Source: Streptomyces sp. B3I8
GTDB lineage: Bacteria > Actinomycetota > Actinomycetes > Streptomycetales > Streptomycetaceae
DNA length: 64,000 nt
Reading direction: 5' to 3'
Assembly: GCF_030816915.1 (NCBI RefSeq)
Contig: NZ_JAUSYN010000002.1
Span: 1,935,501 to 1,999,500 of the forward strand
Shown here: piece by piece, positions 35,812 through 44,512 of the stretch
How the letters are laid out: every line of letters starts with the position of its first letter
How positions within the stretch are numbered: position 1 is the stretch's first letter
The notes under the pieces: model-generated
What the model was told of the DNA's origin: nothing
Databases searched by the model: none
The model's input: the letters and a program-made list of their open reading frames with translations, nothing else
Position numbers and translations under genes: made by a program

Positions 35812-38800
35812 TCAGGAAGGGATGGTGGCTACGAGTTCAGGGTCGAGAACCGTCTGGATGACGACCGGCTCATGCCGTCGGCCGACCAGGACGCCGCGAC
35901 CCGGCTGTCGGCGGGCTGCTCGTTGGTCCGCGAGGATGCCGCCCTCCCTCGGGTCGCCTGAGAGGATCAGGCCGCCTGTCCCGTACTCGTGCAGCCGGCT
36001 GATCAACGGGTCCGAGACAAGAGCCCGCGAGATACCGCCGGTGCGTCGTGCGATCACGATGTGCAAGCCGATCTCCGCGGCGTGCGTGATGTATTCGGCG
36101 AGCGGCGCCAGCGGACCTCGGGAGCCCGGCGCTCCAGAGACCAGGTCGTAGTCGTCCACGACCAGGCACAACTCCGGCCCGCTCCACCAACTGCGCGACC
36201 GCAGTTCTTGGGGAGTGATGTCGGGTGCGGGCATCCGCTCCTTGAGCTTCCCGACGAGTTGTTCCACATACGCGGCGGCATGCTCGCTGTTGGCCGCCTG
36301 GGCGCCAAGGTATTCGTCCGGGACCACTCCCAGCAGGGATCGGCGGTAGTCGACGACCATGAAACGGATGTCCCACGGGGAGTTCCGCTCGGCCATGGCG
36401 TGCATCCAGGAGCGCAGGAAGGACGTCTTGCCGGATCCGGAGTCACCCACGACCAGGAAATGGGGGTCGCCCGAGTTCACGTCGACGACGGCCGGGGTCA
36501 GGTCCGATTCCGTGATACCGATCGGGACCGCGGTGGCGGACTCCGCCGTCCCGGTTTCCTCACTTCCTGTACGCACGGCGGCCACCGCTGCCTGGAGGTC
36601 GGCCACCGTGATGCGGTCGGGCAGAACACGCAAGGGCGGGGCGGTCGGGCCGTGGTGGCCGGCAGCACATGCCGCGATGGCTTTCTGCTGCGCCTCGGCG
36701 AGACCCATCAGGCTTTGCGTTCCATCGAGCCGGGGCAGGGCGATGTGCATGAGCTCACCGGGAAAGACGATGCCGCGCCCGGCGACCGCGGAAGCGAGCG
36801 CACGAGCCGCCTTGCGGTTGACCTCGGACTCACCTGGTTCGTTGAGTCGCAGTTCCAGTCGGCCGCCGATGTTGTCGCGCAGATTGGTGCGGATCTCGCC
36901 CCAGCGGTTGGCGGTCAGCAGAAGGTGCACACCGACACCGAGACCTCGGGTGGCGATGTCGTGGACGTAGGTTTCGGCCTCTTCCACGGCAGTACGCAGG
37001 GCTGCCCAGTTGTCGACGACCAGAACCAGGTCGGCGGCGTTCAGGCCCTCGGGAAGGCGCCCCTCGGTTCGGAGCCGGCGGAAGTCGGCGGCGGAGTCGA
37101 TGCCGTGCTGCTCGAATATCCGTTCGCGGTCGACGACGGTCTGTCGGACGACGGCGAGTGCGCGCCGGACACGTGCCTCGTTGTGCCGGGAAGCGACGCC
37201 GGACACGTGCGGGGCGTCCTCGAACGAGCCGAGTGACCCACCACCGAAGTCGACACAGGTGAACTGCAGTTCGGCCGGTGTATGGGTGGTCATGGCGCTG
37301 AGGAGCATGGTGCGCAGGGCCATGCTCTTTCCCGTCTGCGGGGCGCCCACGAGGGCCATGTGTCCGTGCGAGCCGGCGAGGTTCACCACGAGGGCGCGCT
37401 GTGCCTGCTGTGCGGGCAGGTCGAGTACTCCGACGGGGAAGGCGAGGCGGCCGAGCGGCATGATCTCCTCAGCAGCCTGCAGACCCCGCTCCGAAGTGTG
37501 CGCGAGGGGTCCCAGCAGGGAGTCGAGATCGATGTGAGCCGGCAGGGGCGGCAGCCACACCTGGTGCACAGGTCGTCCGTGCAGACGTATGCGCTCGACC
37601 GCGACCTCCATCTCGGTCCGCGTGCCGGCTACGGGTACCGGGACGGAGGCTTGTTCGGCATCCGATTCCTCGGAGCGGGCACGCAAGGCGTGCTCGGAGG
37701 TGCGCAACCCGAAGGGCACCGGTGCGACCACCGGGTTCGTGTCAGGGTGCTCCGCGTCCGCTCCGAGATGCGGGGCGGAGATGTGGGCGACGCGGAACCG
37801 CACGTAGACCGACTCGTCGACCTTGAGATATGCGGAGCCGGGGAGTGACGGCAGTTTGTAGGCGTCGTTGGTGCCGATCACAGCCTTGCTCTCGGCGGCC
37901 GAGAAGGTACGCAGGCAAAGGCGGTAGGACAGGTGGGATTCCAGGCCCCGCAGGCGGCCCTCGTCCAGGCGCTGCGTGGCCAGCAGCAGGTGCATGCCCA
38001 GCGACCGGCCGACGCGGCCGATCTGCACGAACAACTCGATGAACTCGGGGCGCTGGGACAGCAACTCGCCGAACTCGTCCACCACGATCATCAGGTAGGG
38101 CATTGGCTCCAGCGGCCTGCCGTCGGCGCCGGTGGCGCCCTGCGCCTGCAGCATCTGGTACTCGCGGACCGAGTCCACATTGCCCGCGTCACGCAGCATC
38201 TGCTGGCGGCGCTGCTGCTCCCCGGCGAGGGCGGCCCGCATCCGGTCGACCAGGGCCAGATCGTCGGCGAGATTGGTGATCAGGCCCGCGACGTGCGGGA
38301 GTTCGGTGACGCCTGCGAAGGTGGCCCCGCCCTTGAAGTCGACCAGGACGAAACTGAGGTGTTCGGGCGAGTGGGTCATGGTCAGCCCGGTGACCAGGGT
38401 ACGCAGCAGTTCACTCTTGCCGGAACCGGTGGCACCCACCACCAGGCCGTGCGGACCGATACCGCCCTGCGCGGACTCCTTCAGGTCGAGCACGAGTTCC
38501 TCACCCGAGCCGGTGATCCCGATCGGCGTACGCAGGAGTGCCTCGTCGTCGGGGGTACGCCAGTTCGCACTGGCGTCGAAGTCGGCCAGGTCGTCCACAC
38601 CCAGCATGCGCGGCAACGAGACAGTGCGGGCCAGTACCTGCTCCCGTTCTCCGGACAGCCGCAGCGGGGCAAGGGTTCGCGCCACTTGTTCACATATCCC
38701 TGGCTCGACCTCGTCGGCCACCGCGTTCTCCACCATGCCGGCCAGTGACGGGTCGCGGCTCTGCAGTGCGAGGCTCTGCGAACCGGTCAGGCGGACGCGA

Positions 38801-39945
38801 ACGTCGACACGTCCGGGTTCCTCGTTCTCCTTGCCGACGAGGCAGATGACGTGAATACCCGTCTCGGGGCCGGCCAACGCGAAGAGCTCGGTGATGAGCG
38901 GAGAGCCGGCCCAGGTGACGTCTGGGCGGTAACCGTCGAGCACGACGACGCAGCGTCGGCCGGGATCCCTGGACCGCACGGCGGACAACACAGTCGCCCG
39001 CTCGGCAAGCTCGGTGCGGGCGCGTTCCAGCCGCTGTTCCAGAAGGTCCGCGATGCCGTCGAACTCGTTGGCGACGCCGGGCAGGATTCCCGCCTCGGCG
39101 GACGAGTCGGTGTCATGGGTGTGTGGCAGCCATTTGGCCCACTCCCAGGGGGAGCTGGTGCCGTTGCCGACCGCGGCACCGTCAGCCTTCTCGTTGCCGG
39201 AGAGCAGAAGGAGCTGGACGCTGTCGGGGTCGTGGAGTACGGCGAGTTGGAGCAGCAGCGCGGTGGCTGTGGCGCGTGTGCGTTCCCGGGTGCCGAGCAG
39301 GCTGACCACGCCCGAGCGGGACAGATCGATCCAGGCCGGCTGCAGGCCCACGGTGGAGCAGTCACGGATCAGCCGCTCCAGCGCGCGCTGGGACTGCGGC
39401 TCCACTTCGGTGGTCGGGTCGCTGCGGTTGCCCTGGGTCAACTTGAGCTGGGCCGCGCCGGTGCCCAGCCCGAGGCGGAGTCTGAGGAAGTCGACGTCGT
39501 CCTGTCGGCGTTCCCAGACTCGCCTGCGGTGCGTCGCTATCGCCCACAGCCGGGCCGGACTGGGGAACACGAAGGCGGCCGCGAACCGCTGAGCGGCAGC
39601 GGAGGCACGAGCCTGAGAGCGAATGTCGGAAAGATAGTCCAGGTAGCGGTCGCGCTGGCGAACGCGCTGTCGCTCAGTGTTGTTGGAGTACTGCCAGCGC
39701 ACCCAGAGAGTGACGGTGATGGACAGGACAACGAACGACACCCCGAGGACGATCATCCATGGGCGGCCGAAGGTGACCATGTAGGCAGCCATGCTGACGC
39801 TGCTGAGGAGCGGCAGCAGGATCATCAGCCAGTTCGACGCCTGGTTGTTGACCGGCTTCTGCGGTGGGGCGGCGAGCGAAATCTTGCTCTCCTGCACCAT
39901 GGGGGGGATGGTGCGAGCGGGGCGGTGGAAGGCTGTTCTGGTCAT
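35812..39945 (-). CDS. eccC: EccC-type FtsK/SpoIIIE ATPase of type VII secretion
   Basis: The motor and substrate receptor of ESX systems, acting at the inner membrane. The ATG at 39945 follows the upstream WXG100 stop by 13 bp and begins MTRTAFHRPARTIPP. The frame is open further upstream but there only overlaps the WXG100 gene. The protein has 1,377 residues. Two membrane helices lie at about 37-85. Three ATPase domains follow, so the EccCa and EccCb parts are fused. Their Walker A lysines are Lys510 (GATGSGKS), Lys873 (GAPQTGKS) and Lys1173 (GDSGSGKT). Walker B strands are LMIVVDEFGELL, LVLVVDNWAALR (DN instead of DE) and LCLVVDDYDLV, so only the first looks fully canonical, as known for EccC. 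It is probably co-transcribed with the giant gene. Confidence 0.95.
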   Translation of the reverse strand: MTRTAFHRPARTIPPMVQESKISLAAPPQKPVNNQASNWLMILLPLLSSVSMAAYMVTFGRPWMIVLGVSFVVLSITVTLWVRWQYSNNTERQRVRQRDRYLDYLSDIRSQARASAAAQRFAAAFVFPSPARLWAIATHRRRVWERRQDDVDFLRLRLGLGTGAAQLKLTQGNRSDPTTEVEPQSQRALERLIRDCSTVGLQPAWIDLSRSGVVSLLGTRERTRATATALLLQLAVLHDPDSVQLLLLSGNEKADGAAVGNGTSSPWEWAKWLPHTHDTDSSAEAGILPGVANEFDGIADLLEQRLERARTELAERATVLSAVRSRDPGRRCVVVLDGYRPDVTWAGSPLITELFALAGPETGIHVICLVGKENEEPGRVDVRVRLTGSQSLALQSRDPSLAGMVENAVADEVEPGICEQVARTLAPLRLSGEREQVLARTVSLPRMLGVDDLADFDASANWRTPDDEALLRTPIGITGSGEELVLDLKESAQGGIGPHGLVVGATGSGKSELLRTLVTGLTMTHSPEHLSFVLVDFKGGATFAGVTELPHVAGLITNLADDLALVDRMRAALAGEQQRRQQMLRDAGNVDSVREYQMLQAQGATGADGRPLEPMPYLMIVVDEFGELLSQRPEFIELFVQIGRVGRSLGMHLLLATQRLDEGRLRGLESHLSYRLCLRTFSAAESKAVIGTNDAYKLPSLPGSAYLKVDESVYVRFRVAHISAPHLGADAEHPDTNPVVAPVPFGLRTSEHALRARSEESDAEQASVPVPVAGTRTEMEVAVERIRLHGRPVHQVWLPPLPAHIDLDSLLGPLAHTSERGLQAAEEIMPLGRLAFPVGVLDLPAQQAQRALVVNLAGSHGHMALVGAPQTGKSMALRTMLLSAMTTHTPAELQFTCVDFGGGSLGSFEDAPHVSGVASRHNEARVRRALAVVRQTVVDRERIFEQHGIDSAADFRRLRTEGRLPEGLNAADLVLVVDNWAALRTAVEEAETYVHDIATRGLGVGVHLLLTANRWGEIRTNLRDNIGGRLELRLNEPGESEVNRKAARALASAVAGRGIVFPGELMHIALPRLDGTQSLMGLAEAQQKAIAACAAGHHGPTAPPLRVLPDRITVADLQAAVAAVRTGSEETGTAESATAVPIGITESDLTPAVVDVNSGDPHFLVVGDSGSGKTSFLRSWMHAMAERNSPWDIRFMVVDYRRSLLGVVPDEYLGAQAANSEHAAAYVEQLVGKLKERMPAPDITPQELRSRSWWSGPELCLVVDDYDLVSGAPGSRGPLAPLAEYITHAAEIGLHIVIARRTGGISRALVSDPLISRLHEYGTGGLILSGDPREGGILADQRAARRQPGRGVLVGRRHEPVVIQTVLDPELVATIPS

Positions 39946-39958
39946 GAGGGTGTCCGTC

Positions 39959-40405
39959 TCACCAGTCCGCAGTGATGGCGGTGACGGTAATGTCCGTCCG
40001 GTCCGAGGGAGGGGAGGTGGGGGTGCCGCTGCCGTCACCAGGTGCGGCGAGACCTTCGGAGAACTTCCGGAACATGTCGGCGATCTCGATCTCGATGTGA
40101 GCACTTCCCGCTGCCACAGCAGCGGTGCCGCTGGCAAGGACGTTGAGGACACCGCTGCCGGCGTCGCCCTCGCTGCCGAACAGTTCACGCATGACGGCCG
40201 TCCAGCGCTGGTTCATCGCCTGGGCCTCCTCCTGGGTTTTGCCGGCCCAGCCGAGTGCCAGCCCTTCCAACGTGTGCTGGATCGAAGTGATCGAGTCCGC
40301 GACATCCTGGGCGAGTGATCGGAGCCGGTTGGCGCTCCCGGCGAGGCCCGTGGGGTCGATGTAGAGAGACACCGAGTCGTAGTCAGCCATGTGTATGGGG
40401 GGCAT
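39959..40405 (-). CDS. WXG100-family ESX substrate/partner with extended tail
   Basis: A 148-residue helical protein. The ATG at 40405 has GGAG six bases upstream. The helix-turn-helix hairpin is centred on LGWAGKTQEEAQAMNQRW, with the WxG turn at WAG. The C-terminal 40 residues are Gly/Pro/Ser/Thr-rich, an addition to the usual 100-residue length. It directly precedes eccC. Such proteins are exported as dimers and their C-termini dock on the last EccC ATPase domain. Its natural partner is probably the 100-residue protein encoded just upstream. Confidence 0.88.
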   Translation of the reverse strand: MPPIHMADYDSVSLYIDPTGLAGSANRLRSLAQDVADSITSIQHTLEGLALGWAGKTQEEAQAMNQRWTAVMRELFGSEGDAGSGVLNVLASGTAAVAAGSAHIEIEIADMFRKFSEGLAAPGDGSGTPTSPPSDRTDITVTAITADW

Positions 40406-40461
40406 GCCGTCTCCGTGATGTGATCGTTTGGGCGATGACTGCTGTCGCTCGCCCGCCTCTG

Positions 40462-40764
40462 TCAGGTCAGGTTCTGGCGGTTCGCAAGTTCGGTCCGGTG
40501 GTAGTTGTCGTAGGCCACCTGCAGGCGCCGAACGACCTCTTCAAGCAAGGCGTACAGGTCCGCCGAAGCGCGCGTGAACCAGTCCTGGATCTCCTCCAGC
40601 GTGAGAGCCGACGGGGTCTGCCACTGGTTGCCGATCTCTGCGAAGACCGTCCGTATGGTTCCCATGGCCGCCTCCACGTCCGAGGAACGCTCTCGGACGA
40701 CACCAACGGCTGCCTGCATCTCCCGCAAATGAACCTGGAAGTCGGACCACGACATGGCGGGCAT
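40462..40764 (-). CDS. ESAT-6/WXG100-like small protein with WQT turn
   Basis: A 100-residue helical protein, MPAMSWSDFQVHLREMQ onward. The hairpin turn is NQWQTPSA, so the usual glycine of WxG is threonine. A second Trp follows in DWFTRASAD. Its length and position (56 bp before the 148-residue WXG100 gene and eccC) support a paired ESX substrate. A weak AAGG lies upstream of the ATG. Confidence 0.85.
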   Translation of the reverse strand: MPAMSWSDFQVHLREMQAAVGVVRERSSDVEAAMGTIRTVFAEIGNQWQTPSALTLEEIQDWFTRASADLYALLEEVVRRLQVAYDNYHRTELANRQNLT

Positions 40765-41024
40765 GAGCTGGACCTTTCGATGACGAGATCAGGACTGGTC
40801 TTGTCGCCGAGCCCGCGCGAACGTTGGCCATAATGCCACATCCGACGGCAGCGACAATACTCGAAGAGAATCCTGTTACATTGACTGTCATGATTCATCT
40901 CGATTGCCGAAGCAATCACTTGACGTATCTTTTACACTAGCACGGCCCGCGTCGCCAGCTTCTCGACTATCGTCGAACCGCAGCCGGCGACAGCTCTTCC
41001 GTTCGGAGTCAAAAGGAGAAACCC
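40765..41024. promoter_or_regulatory. divergent promoter region of the eccC/giant operon and the 41025 gene
   Basis: 260 bp between divergent genes. It includes an unusually AT-rich stretch (about 40840-40940) in an otherwise GC-rich island. It most likely carries promoters for both directions. I could not fix a convincing -35/-10 pair. Confidence 0.5.
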
Positions 41025-41723
41025 GTGGCAGATGATGACGGAATAATTCACTCGCAGTACGACTTTTGGCCGGACCCGGGGAAGAATGGGTCCGACACCC
41101 CGGACCTGGACAGAGGGAAAGATCTCTCGTATCTCGTTCCCCTCGTGGACGTCGCCTGGGACACCCCGCCTTCGTACAACCTCCACCCCCCGAACCCGGG
41201 AGTCGACGGCGCCTCCGCGGTCGACACCGAGGACATCCCTTCGACGCCTCCCATCAGGGCAGACCTTCCTGGTATGCGTGCTGCCGAGGCAGCGGTGCTG
41301 AGCTCGGCACGGACGGCCGTCGAGCAGTATCAACGCCTCCGCGACCACGTTTTCTCGGTCAAGGACACCGTGTTCGGACAGAAGGAGACCGACCTGGAGA
41401 AGGACCCCAGCTACTACGCCACGGCCGTACAAGAGACCCCCAGCGACATTCAACCCATCGCGCACCAGTTCGCCGCATCGATGAATCCCACGATGGAAAA
41501 GGCGCTCCACTTCTTCGCCACGACGCTGGAGCTGGTCGGCGAATATGTGGCCCTGATCAATACGTCAGGCCAGACTTACGCGAGGATGGATCGGCACTCA
41601 CGATTCTCGACCGATCACACGGGCAAAGTCGTTGTGGGGAATGGTGCGAGGACCAGCGACTCACCTTTCGACAACATTCGTTACGGTTTCGCTGTACCGC
41701 CTCGCGAGAACAACACCCAGTGA
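41025..41723 (+). CDS. unrecognised protein within the ESX locus
   Basis: 232 residues from a GTG preceded by AAGGAG, the best ribosome binding site in the island. I do not recognise a family. The N-terminal 85 residues are acidic and Pro-rich without predicted structure. Residues about 85-190 look like a long helical hairpin (AAEAAVLSSARTAVEQYQ, then FAASMNPTMEKALHFFATTL). The tail is polar. No signal peptide or membrane segment is seen. It is the only plus-strand gene in the island, divergent from the eccC operon and convergent with the AAA+ gene. The helical centre would suit an ESX substrate or an export chaperone. That is inference only. Confidence 0.75.
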   Translation: MADDDGIIHSQYDFWPDPGKNGSDTPDLDRGKDLSYLVPLVDVAWDTPPSYNLHPPNPGVDGASAVDTEDIPSTPPIRADLPGMRAAEAAVLSSARTAVEQYQRLRDHVFSVKDTVFGQKETDLEKDPSYYATAVQETPSDIQPIAHQFAASMNPTMEKALHFFATTLELVGEYVALINTSGQTYARMDRHSRFSTDHTGKVVVGNGARTSDSPFDNIRYGFAVPPRENNTQ

Positions 41724-41727
41724 AGAA

Positions 41728-41749
41728 GGACCATTAGAATTGATGGTCC
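41728..41749 (+). terminator. hairpin after the 41025 gene
   Basis: A 7-bp perfect stem (GGACCAT/ATGGTCC) with an 8-nt loop, starting 4 bp after the stop. No long T tract follows, as is usual in streptomycetes. Confidence 0.5.
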
Positions 41750-41768
41750 CGCAGTGGAAATAGCTCAC

Positions 41769-41818
41769 CCGCCCCGCGCTTTCGCTCATGAAAGTTCTCC
41801 CGCCGAAACGCGGGGCGG
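41769..41818 (-). terminator. nested inverted repeat at the 3' end of the AAA+ gene
   Basis: A 10-bp perfect inverted repeat (CCGCCCCGCG/CGCGGGGCGG) overlaps the last codons and stop of the AAA+ gene. A smaller CTTTC/GAAAG hairpin lies inside the loop. With the hairpin at 41728 it could terminate both convergent transcripts. Confidence 0.45.
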
Positions 41819-44512
41819 CAGGTCTTCCGGCAGAATGACCATCAGGTCGTCCTTGCTGGCATCGAGCAGATCCGCCATCCGCTGCGCATGATGCTCGGTG
41901 ATCCGCTGGAAGACCTGCCGGGCAGTCCGACCGTTGCCGAAGTGCTCCGTCCGTTCCAGGCTCGAGAAATATGCGTGCAGCTCGGTCAGAGTCTCGTTCG
42001 GCAGCTGGTACTGATAACGGCCGGCCTGATAGCGCACGATCCTCACCAGTTCCTGGGGGGAGTAGTCGTCGAAGGTGAGGGTTCGGGTGAAGCGGGAGGA
42101 CAGTCCGGGGTTGGAGTCGATGAAGCGCCGCATGTCCGTCGGGTAACCGGCAGCGATGACGACGACCTCGTCACGGTGGTCCTCCATCAGCTTCACCAAC
42201 GTGGAGATCACCTCGAGCCCGAAGTCGTTCTGCTGCCCGTGCGGAACCAGGGCGTACGCCTCGTCGATGAACAGCACGCCACCCAGCGCCTGTCGGAATA
42301 CCGCCTGTGTCTTCGGCGCGGTGTGCCCGACGTACTCGCCCACCAGAGAGCTGCGGTCGGTCTCGATCAGGTGGCCACGGCTGAGAAGCCCGAGCGCAGC
42401 GAGGAGCCGGCCGTACAGCCGCGCCACGGTCGTCTTGCCGGTTCCCGGGTTGCCCGCGAAGACCAAGTGACGGCTGAGAGGTGGTGGTTCCAGGCCCGCT
42501 TCCTGGCGGCGCTTCACAAGCTGCATCACTTTGGTCAACGAATGGACTTCCTCCTTGACGTCCTCCAGGCCCACGAGTTCCTCGAGCTCCGCGAGCAGCT
42601 GCGGCAGATCTCCCTGCGCCGTGTCACTCCCGGCCGGCCCGGCCCTGCCCGGAGCGGTCCGGGTTCCTCTACCGACGGCGCCCAGCCCGGAGCCGGCCGT
42701 GACCGTCTCTCCCTGCGGCATGGTGTTGACCGCGACGTCCTTGCTGACACACTCCTCGAACACCGGCGCCGCGTCCTTCTCGGCCGACAGGTCCTCCTTC
42801 GTGCCCCGCACCAGAAGACGCCGCAGGACCGGCTCCGCCTTGCTGCCGACATACAGCGCGGGAAAGGCGGAGCCGGAGATCTCGCAGTCCTCCAGCAGGC
42901 CCGCACCGCCCTCATGTATGTACACACCGTTCTTGCCGGCCTCGCTGACCGTGACCTTCCGGACACGGGGTGCCGCTCCGCTCCACAGGACCAAACCGCT
43001 GCCCCGCGCCCCGGATATCTCCAGCTCTTCCAGCCAGGCCTGGCTCTGCCGTGCCAGCAGGACGCCCGCCGAGCCGGAATCCTTCACCCTCCCGCCGTGG
43101 ATCAGTGCCGTGGTGCCGGCGGCCACTTCGATCCCGCTCTGCCTCGTCAAGGTAACCTCGCAGCCGCACACCATGGGCCGGTGACGGGTGTCCAGGTGGA
43201 TGCCGGTCTCCGCCTCGCTGATGACACAGTCACGCAGCACGGCGTCGGCTTCGTGGACCGAGACGCCCGCCAGCGCGCTGCGCGTGACACTGGTTCGCTC
43301 AGCCTGCAGGTGAGCGTTTCCGAGCAGGCGGATGCCATGCCGCGCGCTGTCCTCGACCACGCAGTCGGCCAGATCGGCGTGGGCATTCCCGGTCAGGGCC
43401 AGCCCACAGTCGGCGGCCGAGGTGATCCGGCAGCCGGTCAGGTGCAAGGAGGCGTCTCCTTCGGCCACCACGCTCGTCGCGCCGGTCCGGGAGAATTCCG
43501 TATCGCGTGCTCGCACTTGCGCGTCCCCGGTAGCCGCGAGTGCTGTGCCGGTCACATCGACGATGCGCAGGGACTCCAGCTCAACCTGTGAAGCGCCGTA
43601 GGCGAGCACGCCGGCGCGCCGGGTCTCCCGGATGTCGCAGTCCCGCAGCAGCACCGCGTTTCGTCCCGAGATGAGGACGCCCTCCGCCTGGATCCGGAAG
43701 ATCTCGCACCGCTCCAGACGAACACGACGTTCGTCCCGCCCGGCCGAGGCATTGGCGCCCTCCGGCACACCCGCGCGTCGCGGGCCGGGCTCGGGCAGGA
43801 CCTGCGTGTCGGGCGCGTCCTCGATGCGTACGCCCTGGGCCTTGCAGTCATGCAGCCGACAGTCACGCAGTACGGGGAGTCCGGAGGTGACCACCAGGAG
43901 TCCCGCGTTGTCGGTGTGGGCGATGTCGCAGTCATCGAACGTGCCGAGGCTGGTACCACTGAGCAACACCCCACAGTCCGTGGTCCGGTGGATGCGGGTA
44001 CGGAGCAGCTTCACCCGGGCTGCGTCGACGAGTGTGAGACCGAAACCGTCGATCGAGTGGATGTCGCAGTCTTCGAAGGTGCCATGGGCCTTGCCGGTCA
44101 CATGCACCCCGGCCCTGCGTACGTCGTGCACCGTACAGTCGCGCACCACCGCCTCGGTGTCCCGCGCGAGCTCAAGACGCCCCTGGGAGATGTCGCAGCC
44201 CTCCATGTCCAGCTCACCACCCCGGGCCAGCACCGCGGGGTCGTCCCCCGCCGCGCCCGACACGTTGATGCCGCGCAGTGCGACTCGACCCGCCGACATG
44301 TTCACCACCGGGCCGTTCGCCGCCGTCACGGTCACCGTGCCGGGCCCCTTCTCGGCCACGATCGAGACGTCCCGGTTCAACACCAGGGACTCCCTGTAGG
44401 AGCCGGGTTGCACCGAGACCACCGCGCCGTCCGCAGCGGCGCGCACAGCGGCGGCGATGGTCCGGTGCACCCCCCAGCCGCGGGAGGCGACGCGTTGCAG
44501 TCCGCGTGTCAC
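41786..44512 (-). CDS. right-handed beta-helix / AAA+ (EccA/CbxX-like) fusion protein
   Basis: 908 residues. The GTG start overlaps the eccD stop by 4 bp (GTGA). Residues about 10-600 are a series of 20-25-residue parallel beta-helix turns of the pectate-lyase type (patterns such as LRDCDIRETRRAGVLAYG). A Gly/Pro linker follows. From about 640 there is an AAA+ ATPase of the CbxX/CfqX group, as in EccA: LVGLEDVKEEV, Walker A GNPGTGKTT with Lys693, Walker B VLFIDEAYAL, then a sensor-1 region at VIAAGYPTDM and GLSSRF. EccA proteins are cytosolic helpers of ESX substrates, but normally carry a TPR N-terminus. Here a beta-helix replaces it, perhaps as a scaffold for very large substrates (inference). 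Confidence 0.9.
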   Translation of the reverse strand: MTRGLQRVASRGWGVHRTIAAAVRAAADGAVVSVQPGSYRESLVLNRDVSIVAEKGPGTVTVTAANGPVVNMSAGRVALRGINVSGAAGDDPAVLARGGELDMEGCDISQGRLELARDTEAVVRDCTVHDVRRAGVHVTGKAHGTFEDCDIHSIDGFGLTLVDAARVKLLRTRIHRTTDCGVLLSGTSLGTFDDCDIAHTDNAGLLVVTSGLPVLRDCRLHDCKAQGVRIEDAPDTQVLPEPGPRRAGVPEGANASAGRDERRVRLERCEIFRIQAEGVLISGRNAVLLRDCDIRETRRAGVLAYGASQVELESLRIVDVTGTALAATGDAQVRARDTEFSRTGATSVVAEGDASLHLTGCRITSAADCGLALTGNAHADLADCVVEDSARHGIRLLGNAHLQAERTSVTRSALAGVSVHEADAVLRDCVISEAETGIHLDTRHRPMVCGCEVTLTRQSGIEVAAGTTALIHGGRVKDSGSAGVLLARQSQAWLEELEISGARGSGLVLWSGAAPRVRKVTVSEAGKNGVYIHEGGAGLLEDCEISGSAFPALYVGSKAEPVLRRLLVRGTKEDLSAEKDAAPVFEECVSKDVAVNTMPQGETVTAGSGLGAVGRGTRTAPGRAGPAGSDTAQGDLPQLLAELEELVGLEDVKEEVHSLTKVMQLVKRRQEAGLEPPPLSRHLVFAGNPGTGKTTVARLYGRLLAALGLLSRGHLIETDRSSLVGEYVGHTAPKTQAVFRQALGGVLFIDEAYALVPHGQQNDFGLEVISTLVKLMEDHRDEVVVIAAGYPTDMRRFIDSNPGLSSRFTRTLTFDDYSPQELVRIVRYQAGRYQYQLPNETLTELHAYFSSLERTEHFGNGRTARQVFQRITEHHAQRMADLLDASKDDLMVILPEDLPPRVSAGELS

